Shown: one piece after another, positions 18,501 through 27,697 of the stretch
Position numbering within the stretch: position 1 is the stretch's first letter
Layout: every line of letters begins with the position of its first letter
Source: JAGOEF01 sp029564465
Lineage (GTDB): Bacteria > Bacteroidota > Bacteroidia > Bacteroidales > ML635J-15
NCBI GenBank assembly: GCA_029564465.1
Contig: JAKQPY010000225.1
Span: 1-64,000 of the forward strand
DNA: 64,000 nucleotides
Reading direction: 5' to 3'
The notes under the pieces: generated by a model
Told to the model about the DNA's origin: nothing
Seen by the model: the letters and a program-made list of their open reading frames with translations, nothing else
The model's database searches: none
Position numbers and translations under genes: made by a program

Positions 18501-19287
18501 CAAAGATTTCGGCCATTTCGTCGGGCGATTTAAAATACTCCTGCTTGGTGTAGTGTAGGCGGTTTGGATCGTTTAAATCCTTACCCGTATTAAGGCAAAT
18601 CAGCAAATCGTGAGCATCGGCATCTTCCTTATTAATAAAATGCACGTCGTTGGTAGCAATCAGTTTAATATTATGCCTTTTGGCAGCATCAATCAAATAG
18701 GGGTTTACAATTACCTGTTCGTCGTACACCTTGCGGTTCATTTCGGGGTCTTCCGAAAAATGTCGCATGATTTCGAGGTAGAAATCGTTCCCGAATAATG
18801 ATTTGTACCACTGAATAGCCCTTTCGGCCCCCTCGAAATCGTTTGCAAGAATTTTCTGCGGTATTTCCCCTCCCAAACATGCCGACGAAACAATCAGGCC
18901 TTCACCGTATTGCTCCAGCAAATTGCGGTCTATTCTGGGTTTTTGATAAAACCCTTCGGTGGCAGCAATAGTGCAAAGGCGTAACAAATTTTTGTATCCG
19001 CTTGCATTTTTGGCAATTAATATGAGATGGTGCCCAGAATAGTCTTCCTTTCCCGATTTAACCGAAATACCTTTTTCGGCGAGATAGGCCTCTACACCCA
19101 TCAAGGGTTTTATCTTTTTCTTACGGCACAGATCGAAGAAAAGCTTTATCCCGAACATATTGCCATGATCGGTAAGTGCGAGCGATTTCATTCCATAGTT
19201 AACAGCCTTTTCGACCAGCCCTTCGACGCTGGCAGCCCCATCTAAAATCGAATACTGAGAGTGAACGTGCAAATGTACAAAATCCAT
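15526..19287 (-). CDS. dnaE: DNA polymerase III alpha subunit
   Basis: 1253 residues, at the long end of the DnaE1 range. The N-terminal PHP domain starts FVHLHVHSQYSILDG; the polymerase core has the GPGRGSAAGSAV motif near 400 and the catalytic aspartates in PDVDIDFDDDGR near 441. A helix-hairpin-helix region follows, and an OB-fold lies near 1040-1130 (FKIAGLISSAESKVGKTGREYGRITIEDYT). It is the catalytic subunit of the replicative polymerase. It probably leads a unit with trxA, sufE and the DUF59 gene; I saw no clear -7 element in the 178 bp before it. Confidence 0.96.
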   Translation of the reverse strand: MDFVHLHVHSQYSILDGAASVEGLVEKAVNYGMKSLALTDHGNMFGIKLFFDLCRKKKIKPLMGVEAYLAEKGISVKSGKEDYSGHHLILIAKNASGYKNLLRLCTIAATEGFYQKPRIDRNLLEQYGEGLIVSSACLGGEIPQKILANDFEGAERAIQWYKSLFGNDFYLEIMRHFSEDPEMNRKVYDEQVIVNPYLIDAAKRHNIKLIATNDVHFINKEDADAHDLLICLNTGKDLNDPNRLHYTKQEYFKSPDEMAEIFADVPEAITNTLEMADKVEEFNLNSDPIMPYFAIPASFSSLEQYKSNYSENDLITEFGKEKYDKLPGNYLEKLRIKQEADYLLHITMEGARQRYGDPIPHEVAERINFEIDTIKTMGFPGYFLIVHDFVKFARDNGVLVGPGRGSAAGSAVAFCNGITDVDPIEHDLLFERFLNPDRISMPDVDIDFDDDGRQSVLNYVTEKYGKNNVAQIVTFGTMAAKLAIRDVARVLGLPLNEADRLTKILPEQHARLANAYNLITEGEKRLGSIEKVIDECGREITIARRNGNDSDVGMFETRRILAQEIVDARNKKDDIRLKTIQFACTLEGSVRQTAVHACGVLIGRDPLINNIPLMPSKESTLLCTQYDGHFVESVGLLKMDFLGLKTLSILRETLQNIKDRHGIDIDLKKIPFDDPEVFALFSRGETTGIFQFESEGMKTHLKNLRPTRFGDLVAMNALYRPGPMDYIPNFINRKNGREKIAYDHPIMEKYLEPTYGVTVYQEQVMLLSRALALFTRGESDSLRKAMGKKIESMMKEMKDKFVSGCHRNPEFMNGCLTISKNPDELIDKIWKDWESFAKYAFNKSHSVCYAYLAYQTAYLKAHYPAEFMAACMSRNLSDIKEISKLMEECRRMRIKVLGPDVNESFNKFMVNKNGNIRFGMVAVKNVGTNAVNDIVSERKKNGPYTNIFNFVERVNLNSVNKKNMEALAYSGAFDGFEEVTRPQYFLTAPNESGSFIENLISYGNAMQSKKFSSHNLFGDSIEIETKKPGIPTQVPVLATEWLNHEKAHIGLYISAHPLDAFAFELKHMKLVPLSDLKDLNKFALKVNFKIAGLISSAESKVGKTGREYGRITIEDYTDSFTLGVYGDDFLNYNKFFQPGQCVVIDMSIVEGYQNQEERRTKISGMTWMNSVKDTYFKAIELSMDIDSVDDSFTENFNRIVRKCKGKIFLSVRFEDSEKQIQVKAQSKSLRVELNNEFVDFVENSNYFTNVKLY

Positions 19288-19465
19288 AATATAAACCTTT
19301 GATAATCAAGCACAAACAACAACGCGTTGCCGTTCGATAAAGGTATGTATTAGAATGCTAACAGGCTAACAAATCGGCGTTTTTTCTAAAAAAAGAAATT
19401 AACAATGAACCAAAACATTGCTAAATCGCGATAATTGGTTATTCTTCAAACAGCTATCGTTTTGT

Positions 19466-21403
19466 TCACTGCGTTATCACAATTTTTTTCCACAAGGTGT
19501 TTTTTCCTGTAATGGTATAGCCTAACCAGTACATTCCGGGTGACAGTGAACGTATATCGAGTTTAATGGATTGGGAATTAACTTCCTGGTTCATCCATTG
19601 TTTTCCATCGCTGCTCAGTATTTTAATCGTTGAGATTTGCTCAGAGGAACGAATTTCTAAAAAATCGGATGCGGGGTTGGGGTATATCCTTATGGCATCG
19701 ATGGCAAATTGTTCGCTACCTGTATAGGTCACCGAAAGCAAATCTTTCAGTATGTAACTTTCGGGGTCAGGGTTAATCGATGCTACGGTTCCTTCAACGC
19801 TTATCGTATAATCCTGAATGTTTTGAGTCTGGTCGAGTCTTACGGTGTCGCGATCGCCGTTTTCGAAAACAATTTCGTATTCAACCGGTATTTCGAAGAA
19901 AGTAGTAGCCGGGGCTGTTGTGGTTTGTATGTTTCTGACATGCAGTGTGTTGCCTTGCTGGTACCATTCCACCTCATATTGGGGATAACCCTCACCGTAG
20001 TACCAGTTTTCGAAAAATGTAGTGAAGTTGATTCCGGTATAACTGCTCAACATCTGTTGAAACTGATCACCGGTTACAGTGCTGTTTCCGTAGGTTTCGA
20101 CATATTCTTTCATAAATGCAAAGAACACCGCGTCATTGTTTACCATATACCTGATCATGTGTACCAGACAAGCACCCTTACGATAACTGAGCCGATAGTC
20201 GAATATGCGGCCGGCATTGTTTAGTTCCGAAAAAGGCACATATACCGATCCGGTGGGGGCTTGTTTTGCAATTTCCTGACACGATACAATCCAATCGTCC
20301 TGGTATCCGTCGGGATGTATAAATTCTTCGCCCAGATATTCCACATAACTGGCAAAACCTTCGTTAATCCAGATATCAGACCAGGTGGCGCAAGTTACAA
20401 AATCGCCAAACCACGAATGCCCCAGCTCGTGAACCACAAGGCTAAAATCGAAGTTACCCAGGGTGGTCATCGTCTGATGTTCCATGCCTCCGTTGAGTTT
20501 TACAATGCAATGACCATATTTTTCTTCGTGGAAAGGATACCTGCCAAAAAGTGTCGACAACACATCTATCATGGTATCGGCACGGTTGATATTGGCCTGG
20601 TAGGTTGTGAAATATAAATCGTTATCGGGTATGTAGTTTTGCACAAGAACCGTTTCATCGTAAGCACTCATATATGCATCAAACGAATAATCACGGTATT
20701 CGCCCACAGCCACCGAAATCAGATAGTAAACAATCGGATATTTCGATTTCCATTCCATGCGTTTTTTCCCATTCCCCAAATCAACAGTATTGGTGAGCAA
20801 TCCCTGAGAACCGGCTTTCAAATTGTTGGGAACAGTAACAAATACCCAGACTGAGTCGGCTTTGTCGGTAAGCTCTTGTTTACACGGAAACCAATATTTG
20901 GCTTCGTAGGGTTCGGTAAGCGAAAAAGTAATCTGGTAATTGAAAACCGAAAGGAATGTAAATGTCTGACAACTCATTCCGGCGGTTGGTGTCCCCGAAT
21001 AATAAATATCGGCACAAATATCATATCCCGATGAATGGGGTTGTGTAAACTGGCAGGGTACAACAAGCAGGTTGTCCAGGTGTGTGAATTCTGCAATTTC
21101 GCCATTAATCAAAACCTGACTTACCACCATATCTTCTTTTAAATCGAACACCAGTTCGTCCTGATAGCTATTATTCAGGTTCAGATAAATCAGGGTATTA
21201 CCCGAAACAGCACTACTGGTATTATCCATGTCGAGATTCAGGTGATAAAAGCCAATGTCATACTGATGCATCCGGGGATCAACCTCATGATCGGCCGAAA
21301 GTTTTTTGGCTGCAAAGTTTTTTTCAAATCCGAATGGGTTCTCCTGGGCTGCAAGCATATTAATAACACACAGACCGGCTAAAATCAATAAAATATGTCT
21401 CAT
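19466..21403 (-). CDS. Secreted M1-family metallo-aminopeptidase with T9SS sorting domain
   Basis: 645 residues from the ATG at 21403 (MRHILLILAGLCVINMLAAQ, a signal peptide). The N-terminal beta domain is followed by the substrate motif GGMEHQT near 305, the zinc site HELGHSWFGD at 325-334 and the third ligand in INEGFASYVEY. The C-terminus (IRIYPNPASDFLEI through LSPGMYWLGY) is a T9SS sorting domain. It is predicted to trim N-terminal residues from peptides outside the cell. The motif reads GGMEH rather than the common GAMEN, as in other members of this secreted clade. A second, longer M1 protein lies at 28774. Confidence 0.9.
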   Translation of the reverse strand: MRHILLILAGLCVINMLAAQENPFGFEKNFAAKKLSADHEVDPRMHQYDIGFYHLNLDMDNTSSAVSGNTLIYLNLNNSYQDELVFDLKEDMVVSQVLINGEIAEFTHLDNLLVVPCQFTQPHSSGYDICADIYYSGTPTAGMSCQTFTFLSVFNYQITFSLTEPYEAKYWFPCKQELTDKADSVWVFVTVPNNLKAGSQGLLTNTVDLGNGKKRMEWKSKYPIVYYLISVAVGEYRDYSFDAYMSAYDETVLVQNYIPDNDLYFTTYQANINRADTMIDVLSTLFGRYPFHEEKYGHCIVKLNGGMEHQTMTTLGNFDFSLVVHELGHSWFGDFVTCATWSDIWINEGFASYVEYLGEEFIHPDGYQDDWIVSCQEIAKQAPTGSVYVPFSELNNAGRIFDYRLSYRKGACLVHMIRYMVNNDAVFFAFMKEYVETYGNSTVTGDQFQQMLSSYTGINFTTFFENWYYGEGYPQYEVEWYQQGNTLHVRNIQTTTAPATTFFEIPVEYEIVFENGDRDTVRLDQTQNIQDYTISVEGTVASINPDPESYILKDLLSVTYTGSEQFAIDAIRIYPNPASDFLEIRSSEQISTIKILSSDGKQWMNQEVNSQSIKLDIRSLSPGMYWLGYTITGKNTLWKKIVITQ

Positions 21404-21512
21404 AAAATTGTCCAAATTTGTTTTGATAAAATTACACAAAATGTGATTATAGTTTACAACCTAATTATTTCATGTTTCAATGGGAATAATTCGGTGATTT
21501 TCGGTAAACACA

Positions 21513-22187
21513 TTACCGCGATTTGTCAATTCTTTTTAGGGCTTCGCGCCTGCTTAATGGTTTAAGCTCGTGAGTATTCACATAGTTTTCGACCCAGAGG
21601 GGATTGGTTTTTGAATATTCGCGCAGTGCCCAGCCAATGGCTTTTTGCACAAAAAATTCTTTTGAAGTGGCATTTTGTTCAATATGGCGGGTCAGCAAGT
21701 CAAGGTCGGTTTTATTCCGGTATTTCAACTGAAATATAATGGAGCTGCGTTTCAGCCATATATTCTCGTTTGCCGACCAGGCATCGGTACGCGGCTGCAT
21801 CAACTCCGGAAATTTCAGAAAGTAATCGCCCAGAACCGATCCGTTAATATAGTCAACCGAGTCCCACCATGAATTGGTAACCAGCAGCTTTTCAAACAAA
21901 CTTATATCGCCGGCCTGCCAGTTTTTCTTGTGTTTTACAAGCAGCAAAATGGCAAAATAATGAAACTCACGTTCCGGTAATTCAAAAAGTCTTTGTGCGG
22001 TTAATTTTGCTACATCATAAGCAGGTAGCCCGTAGGTTTTAAAAAATTCTTTGTTGAATTCTTCTCGCTGTTTCGACTGCATGCCGAAAAACGGGGCGCG
22101 GTTTTTCATGTAACGGCTCATTTGCAGCGCGTATTCCGGATTGGAGTGGGCCTTGTAAATTTCTGTTAGTTGCTCGATGTATTTCAT
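21513..22187 (-). CDS. DNA alkylation repair protein (AlkD-like, HEAT-like fold)
   Basis: 224 residues, all-helical as in the AlkD family. Motifs match: NRAPFFGMQSKQREE near 29, TNSWWDSVDYING near 103 (WWD aromatic cluster), NIWLKRSSIIFQL near 140 and FFVQKAIGWALREYSKTN near 172. AlkD glycosylases excise bulky or charged alkylated bases without base flipping. It stands between the M1 peptidase and the M16 protease, apparently as a single gene. Confidence 0.9.
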   Translation of the reverse strand: MKYIEQLTEIYKAHSNPEYALQMSRYMKNRAPFFGMQSKQREEFNKEFFKTYGLPAYDVAKLTAQRLFELPEREFHYFAILLLVKHKKNWQAGDISLFEKLLVTNSWWDSVDYINGSVLGDYFLKFPELMQPRTDAWSANENIWLKRSSIIFQLKYRNKTDLDLLTRHIEQNATSKEFFVQKAIGWALREYSKTNPLWVENYVNTHELKPLSRREALKRIDKSR

Positions 22188-22346
22188 TTTTTTCTGTTTT
22201 TTAATTGCTAAAGAAAGGCTAAGATACGTTTTTGTTTTTTGTCATAGTTAAACAAGTTTGTAAAAGCTGTTCAAATATCGAATAACCCAAAAGAAGACAC
22301 ATCGGGTGTTTAACAAATTATTAATGAGCTTTTATCGCAATTTTGC

Positions 22347-22354
22347 TACATTTG
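22347..22354 (+). promoter_or_regulatory. Putative -7 promoter element for the M16 protease
   Basis: TACATTTG matches TAnnTTTG, 34 bp before the ATG at 22389. No clear -33 partner was found. Confidence 0.5.
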
Positions 22355-22388
22355 CCGCAATATGAATAATCTTTAACTTAAATAACGG

Positions 22389-25190
22389 ATGAAAAAAACA
22401 GCAATTCTCGTAATTTCGTTGCTTTGGTTAACGGTGATGGCCGTTGCTCAGGGCGTTAACTATGACGAAAAACTTGTGTTAGACCCAACAGTACGAACCG
22501 GAGTACTCGACAATGGGTTGACCTATTACATTAAATCTAACCCGACTCCGCAAAAACGCGCAGAACTGATGCTTGTTGTAAATGCAGGCTCTGTGCTCGA
22601 AGACGATGACCAACAAGGTCTTGCGCACTTTGTTGAGCACATGGCGTTTAACGGAACCCGCAATTTTCCTAAGCACGATCTTATCAATTATCTGGAATCG
22701 CTGGGGATGAAATTCGGACCCGAAGTGAATGCAGGTACTTCTTTCGACTTAACCATGTATGGCATTAAAGTTCCCACCGACAGTGCAGACGTACTTGATA
22801 AAGGTCTTCTCGTGTTGTACGATTGGGCCCATCAGGTTAGTCTCGAAGACGAAGAAATTGAGGCAGAACGCGGAATTATTCATGAAGAATGGCGCATGAG
22901 TCAGGGAGCCATGGAGCGCATGCAGAAGGAACTTCTCAAAGTGTTGTTTCATGGTTCGAAATATGCCGACCGTTTACCCATCGGTTTGATGTCGGTGGTC
23001 GACAGTTGCGATCATGAAGCTGTTCGTCGTTTTTATAAAGACTGGTACCGCCCCGATTTGCAGGCTGTTATACTGGTTGGTGATTTCGATGCTGCCGCAA
23101 TGGAAGTGAAGGTAAAAGAACTTTTCGGGCGCATCGAAAAACCGAAAAACCCACGTACCCGCCCTGAAATCGACATACCTGACCACGACGAAATGCTGGT
23201 TTCGGTTGCGTCCGACCCTGAATCGCCCTATGCTATGGTGTATCTGGTGTATAAGCATCCACAGCAAGCAACACTTACCGTTGGCGATTACCGCAAAGAC
23301 CTGATAACCAACCTGTATAACTCGATGATCAGTAAACGCCTGCAAGAACTTACCCTTATCGAAAACCCGCCATTCGCACAGGGAATGAGCATGTATACCT
23401 CTTTTCTCGGACCAAAATCCTTGTATATGGGTATTGGTATTGCTCAAAATAACGATGTCATCAAAGCTATGGATGCACTGGTTGTCGAAAACAATCGGGT
23501 GAAAACATTTGGTTTCACACAAACCGAACTCGACCGAGAAAAAGCATCTATGCTGAAAGATTACGAAAAAATGTATAACGACAGAAATAAAGCCAAATCA
23601 GAAGATCTGGCTCAGGAATATCAAAGCTATTATTTACCACCCCACACTCCGGCTCCCGGTATCGAAAAAGAGTTTGAGTTAGCCAAGCAATTATTACCGA
23701 CCATTACCCTCGATGATGTAAATGCCTTTGCAAAAACACTGGTAACCGAAAAGAATGCAGTAATCGCTGTGATGATGCCCGAAAAAGAAGGCGTTGTAAT
23801 TCCCACCAAAGACGAAATGCTGGCCGCCTACAAAACCGCTATGGCAAAACCCGTACAAGCCTATGTTGATAAAGTAAGCGATAAACCGTTGGTTGAGTCG
23901 CTGCCTGCCAAGGGTAAGGTTGCTAAAAAAGCAAAGAACAAAGACTATGGCTATGAAGTTTGGACATTGAGCAATGGTGCAAAAGTGGTAATTAAGAAAA
24001 CCGACTTCAAAGACGACGAAATATTATTTAGCGCCAGCAGCTGGGGCGGAACTTCGCTTTACGAGCAAGATGCCGATATCAGTGGTGATATTGCCGATGG
24101 TGTTGCCATGGAAAGCGGACTTGGAGATTTCGACCAGACCGAGTTGATTAAGTACAATGCCGGTAAAAATGTTGATTTCAGCATTTATGTGTCTGAACTC
24201 AGCGAAGGTATGCATGGAAGTACTTCGGTACAGGAATTTGAAACCCTGCTTCAAATGATTCACGTAGCATTTACCAAACCCCGTGTTACCGAAAGCGCTT
24301 TCAATTCGTACCTGAACAAGCAGAAAGCCATGCTCGAAAACCAGATGCTCGACCCGCAGTCGGTATGGAGCGATACACTTCAGGTGGTAAGGAGTAATTA
24401 TCACCCGCGCCGCAGACCCCTTTCGATGGGTGTTATCGAAGAAGCCAACTACAAAATGGTGCAGAAAATTATCCGTCAACGTTTCAGCGATGCCAACAAC
24501 TTTACATTTTATTTTGTAGGAAACATCGACATGAAACAAGCCAAGCCGCTTATTGAAAAATATATCGGAAGTCTTCCGGCAGTTACCCGCAACGAAACCT
24601 ACAAGGACCTTGGCATTAAATCGCCGCAGGGCGTTGTCGAAAAGACGGTTTATAAAGGTAAGGATGATAAATGTATGGTAGCGATGAACTTCCACGGAAG
24701 CATGAATTATACCTATAAAGACCGCCTTGAGCTGAATGCGTTGTGCAGTATTATCTCAACCAAATTACTTGAAGAAATCCGCGAAAAAGTAAGTGGTGTT
24801 TATACCATTGGGGCTTATCCGCAAATGTCGAACCGCCCCGACAGTAAATACGACATTATCGTATTCTTCAGTTGCGACCCTGCCCGTCTCGACGAACTCA
24901 CCAAGGGTGTTTTCGACGAAATTAATAAAATTAAAACCAATGGACCTTCGGATGTTGACCTGAAAAAAGCTCAGGAAAAACTGCGTCGTGAGTACGAAAC
25001 CAATCAGCGAGAAAACAACTACTGGTTAAACAAACTCAGCGAATTCGAAAATGGCGACCTCTCCCAAACTGAATTTAAACAGTTTAAAGAAATTGTGGAT
25101 GCCATGAGTTCCGAAAGCTTCAAGAAAGCTGCCAACTTCTACTTCGACGAAAAGAACTACGTGAAAGTGGTGCTGAAAGCCGAGAAATAG
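22389..25190 (+). CDS. Secreted M16-family zinc protease (two-lobed, pitrilysin type)
   Basis: 933 residues with signal peptide MKKTAILVISLLWLTVMAVAQ. The inverted zinc motif HFVEH is at 80-84 (within AHFVEHMAFNGT) and the distal glutamate lies in ERGIIHEEWRM near 160. There are two M16 lobes: the N-terminal catalytic half, and a C-terminal half from about 510 with no zinc motif that closes the chamber. No T9SS domain is present, so it is probably periplasmic and degrades oligopeptides. A strong terminator follows directly. Confidence 0.93.
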   Translation: MKKTAILVISLLWLTVMAVAQGVNYDEKLVLDPTVRTGVLDNGLTYYIKSNPTPQKRAELMLVVNAGSVLEDDDQQGLAHFVEHMAFNGTRNFPKHDLINYLESLGMKFGPEVNAGTSFDLTMYGIKVPTDSADVLDKGLLVLYDWAHQVSLEDEEIEAERGIIHEEWRMSQGAMERMQKELLKVLFHGSKYADRLPIGLMSVVDSCDHEAVRRFYKDWYRPDLQAVILVGDFDAAAMEVKVKELFGRIEKPKNPRTRPEIDIPDHDEMLVSVASDPESPYAMVYLVYKHPQQATLTVGDYRKDLITNLYNSMISKRLQELTLIENPPFAQGMSMYTSFLGPKSLYMGIGIAQNNDVIKAMDALVVENNRVKTFGFTQTELDREKASMLKDYEKMYNDRNKAKSEDLAQEYQSYYLPPHTPAPGIEKEFELAKQLLPTITLDDVNAFAKTLVTEKNAVIAVMMPEKEGVVIPTKDEMLAAYKTAMAKPVQAYVDKVSDKPLVESLPAKGKVAKKAKNKDYGYEVWTLSNGAKVVIKKTDFKDDEILFSASSWGGTSLYEQDADISGDIADGVAMESGLGDFDQTELIKYNAGKNVDFSIYVSELSEGMHGSTSVQEFETLLQMIHVAFTKPRVTESAFNSYLNKQKAMLENQMLDPQSVWSDTLQVVRSNYHPRRRPLSMGVIEEANYKMVQKIIRQRFSDANNFTFYFVGNIDMKQAKPLIEKYIGSLPAVTRNETYKDLGIKSPQGVVEKTVYKGKDDKCMVAMNFHGSMNYTYKDRLELNALCSIISTKLLEEIREKVSGVYTIGAYPQMSNRPDSKYDIIVFFSCDPARLDELTKGVFDEINKIKTNGPSDVDLKKAQEKLRREYETNQRENNYWLNKLSEFENGDLSQTEFKQFKEIVDAMSSESFKKAANFYFDEKNYVKVVLKAEK

Positions 25191-25207
25191 TCAGCGCTTT
25201 ATTCCCT

Positions 25208-25242
25208 AAAAAGGCCGCCCGAAATTTTCGGGCGGCCTTTTT
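25208..25242. terminator. Strong bidirectional rho-independent terminator
   Basis: An almost perfect palindrome, AAAAAGGCCGCCCGAA against TTCGGGCGGCCTTTTT, with A and T tracts on either side. It lies between the M16 protease stop and the convergent pepE stop, so it can serve both strands. Confidence 0.93.
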
Positions 25243-25267
25243 GCATTCAATAGGAGCGCTGATATTT

Positions 25268-25975
25268 CTATTTCAGCATAAAGCTCAAATCTTCGCCGGC
25301 CGGTATTTCGCGGGTTTCCATTCCGTGTTTAAACAGACGCAGGGGATGAATCCCTTTCATGTGCATATGCCCGTCTTTTACATAAAACATACAACCCTCG
25401 CGTAAACCGGCAATATAAACGTTCGGATTGAGCACCATAAATTCTTTGATGCGGTCTTCGCGGGTTTCGCCACCATGCCCTTCGGGGTTTGCATCGAGAT
25501 AATGCGGGTTAATCTGGAAAGGAACCAGATTGCAGGCATTAAATCCCAACGGGTCGATAATGGGCATGTCGTTGGTGGTCATAATGGTGGGACAAGCCAC
25601 ATTTGAACCGGCGCTCCACCCGATATACTTTGTACCGGTACGCACTTTATTGCAGATGGGTTCAATCAGGTTATTATCATGAATTTTGCGTAGCAAATTC
25701 CAGGTGTTTCCACCGCCCACCACAATGGCTTCGGCTTCTTCGACGGCTTTCCATGGATCAGAAAAACGGTGTATCGAAACCACATCGTGACCCACTTCGT
25801 TAAAACGGGTTTTAACGCGGGCTTCATAGTCGTCCCAGCTAAGTGTAACCCCTGCGTAGGGAATAAACAGTGCCTTAACGGGTTTGGCGCCCAGAAAGTC
25901 GCGGATATCGTACTTGGGATAGTCGAGATAGGCTTCGCCGGCCATGGTCGAATTGCTGATAAGTAATAGTTCCAT
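25268..25975 (-). CDS. pepE: Dipeptidase E (peptidase family S51)
   Basis: 235 residues from the ATG at 25975 (MELLLISNSTMAGEAYL), the usual PepE length. The nucleophile serine is in GWSAGSNVACP near 120, and GGGNTWNLL precedes it near 87. It cleaves dipeptides and some longer peptides with an N-terminal aspartate in the cytoplasm. The open frame runs 56 codons upstream to 26143, but that would overlap the divergent MORN gene and gives a non-homologous extension. Confidence 0.93.
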   Translation of the reverse strand: MELLLISNSTMAGEAYLDYPKYDIRDFLGAKPVKALFIPYAGVTLSWDDYEARVKTRFNEVGHDVVSIHRFSDPWKAVEEAEAIVVGGGNTWNLLRKIHDNNLIEPICNKVRTGTKYIGWSAGSNVACPTIMTTNDMPIIDPLGFNACNLVPFQINPHYLDANPEGHGGETREDRIKEFMVLNPNVYIAGLREGCMFYVKDGHMHMKGIHPLRLFKHGMETREIPAGEDLSFMLK

Positions 25976-26040
25976 AGATGCTTGTTTTAAAAATTGATGG
26001 CTAAAGATATGACTTTTATCGCTTAATTCATAATTGTGCT

Positions 26041-26048
26041 TACATTTG
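26041..26048 (+). promoter_or_regulatory. Putative -7 promoter element for the MORN-repeat gene
   Basis: TACATTTG matches TAnnTTTG, 29 bp before the proposed TTG start. Confidence 0.45.
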
Positions 26049-26077
26049 TACGTTAATGCATAATAATAGAAAAAGGC

Positions 26078-27667
26078 TTGGGCAAACACATAATAATACT
26101 TTGTTGCTGGATGGCAGGGGTTCTGTCGCCGGTGTTTTCGCAAACCGATACAATTGGCAAGCTCACTACGTTTTATTATGCATCAGGCAAGAAATCGAGC
26201 GAAGGCATTATTCGCGATAATAAGCCCGATGGGTTCTGGAAAAGTTGGTACGAAAACGGGAACCTGAAATCGGAAGGTTTACGAACCGGTTTTTTACTCG
26301 ATAGTATCTGGAATTTTTATTACGAAAATGGAAAAATACACCAGAGGATTTCGTATCGTAATGACCAGAAAAACGGATATACCGAAACCTGGGTAAACGA
26401 AAAAACCATAAGTGGCGACTCGGTGTACTATATGATTTCGAAGGAATTGTTCCTTAACGGAATCCGTCAGGGGGAGTCGTTTTATTATCATCGTAACGGA
26501 ACCCTGCAAATGAGTATTTACTATCGCAGCGATAAACGTCACGGCAAAGGGCGCGAATTTGATGACCGGGGTCATGTGATAAGTCTGTTCGAATATTTTA
26601 ACGGTTATCTTATCGAAAACATTAAAATTAACCGCCTCGACAGCCAGGGTCGAAAACAGGGCCGATGGATTGCCTTTTTCGAAAGTGGTGAAGTGTTTAC
26701 CGACATCAGCTACATGAACGACAAAATGCATGGTTACTATCGCGAATACAACAGCTCGGGAATTCTGGTGAAGGAAATGCGCTACCTGAATGGTGAACCT
26801 GTAACCCGCGACATGGAGGATGAACTGAAGGTAAAGGCCGACGTAAGAACTCAGTATAACAGCAATGGAAGCCTCAAGTTTACCGGTGCTTTTCTCAACA
26901 ACAATCCGGTAGGCGTGCACAAAGAATATGACGAAAACGGAAACCTCGCCATGGCAAAAGAATACGATGAATTTGGAACGCTACTGGCTCAGGGGCTGTT
27001 TGATGCACAGGGTAACCGAACCGGTAAATGGACATTTTTTTATGACGATGGCAGTATCTCGGGCAAGGGCAGCTATCAAAACAATCAAAAAACCGGTACC
27101 TGGGAGTTTTTCTACCGCGATGGAAAGCCGGAACAAAAAGGTGATTTTGTAAACGATAACCCCGAAGGTTATTGGGTATGGTACTACATTTCAGGCGCTG
27201 TTTTGCGTGAGGAAAACTACCATTTTGGCAAACGTGAAGGAGAATTTACCGAATTCGACGAAGCGGGAAATATTATTACCAAAGGAGAATATTTTGATGG
27301 TTACAAAATGGGCGAGTGGTTTTATCACGTGGGTGACCACACCGAAATCGGCAGTTTCGAAAACGGGTTTAAAACGGGTAAATGGAAGCACTATTATCTG
27401 AACGACAAACTGAGTTTTGAGGGAGAATTCAGGGGTGGTGATCCCACCGGTAAACATGTATTTTATTATGAGGACGGAAGTATCTATATAACCGGATTTT
27501 ACCGTGCAGGCAAGAAGCATGGCAGTTGGAAGCGTTTTAACCCTGACGGAACGCTCTTTTCGGTGTATGCCTATAAAAACGGGAAACTCCAGAAAATCGA
27601 CAATAAAAAAATTGATGACACGGATGCCGATATTTTCAAAGAAGAGTTGCCATTATTTCAAAATTAA
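26078..27667 (+). CDS. Secreted MORN/YwqK-repeat protein
   Basis: 529 residues from a TTG start at 26078, chosen because it gives a good signal peptide (MGKHIIILCCWMAGVLSPVFSQ) and no in-frame ATG lies between it and the upstream TAA at 26054. The body is a long array of about 20-23-residue MORN-like units of the kind G.W..YYENGNLKSEG, the pattern annotated as YwqK-family antitoxin in databases, though nothing here shows an antitoxin role. The solenoid probably binds a lipid or protein partner in the periplasm. It ends 30 bp before ruvB. Confidence 0.82.
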   Translation: MGKHIIILCCWMAGVLSPVFSQTDTIGKLTTFYYASGKKSSEGIIRDNKPDGFWKSWYENGNLKSEGLRTGFLLDSIWNFYYENGKIHQRISYRNDQKNGYTETWVNEKTISGDSVYYMISKELFLNGIRQGESFYYHRNGTLQMSIYYRSDKRHGKGREFDDRGHVISLFEYFNGYLIENIKINRLDSQGRKQGRWIAFFESGEVFTDISYMNDKMHGYYREYNSSGILVKEMRYLNGEPVTRDMEDELKVKADVRTQYNSNGSLKFTGAFLNNNPVGVHKEYDENGNLAMAKEYDEFGTLLAQGLFDAQGNRTGKWTFFYDDGSISGKGSYQNNQKTGTWEFFYRDGKPEQKGDFVNDNPEGYWVWYYISGAVLREENYHFGKREGEFTEFDEAGNIITKGEYFDGYKMGEWFYHVGDHTEIGSFENGFKTGKWKHYYLNDKLSFEGEFRGGDPTGKHVFYYEDGSIYITGFYRAGKKHGSWKRFNPDGTLFSVYAYKNGKLQKIDNKKIDDTDADIFKEELPLFQN

Positions 27668-27697
27668 AACAGGCTCTACAGAACGAAATTCAGAAAT

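Noticed and set aside
26078..27667. A toxin-antitoxin pair because of the YwqK-type annotation
   Set aside because: No toxin gene is beside it, it has a signal peptide, and it lies next to ruvB.
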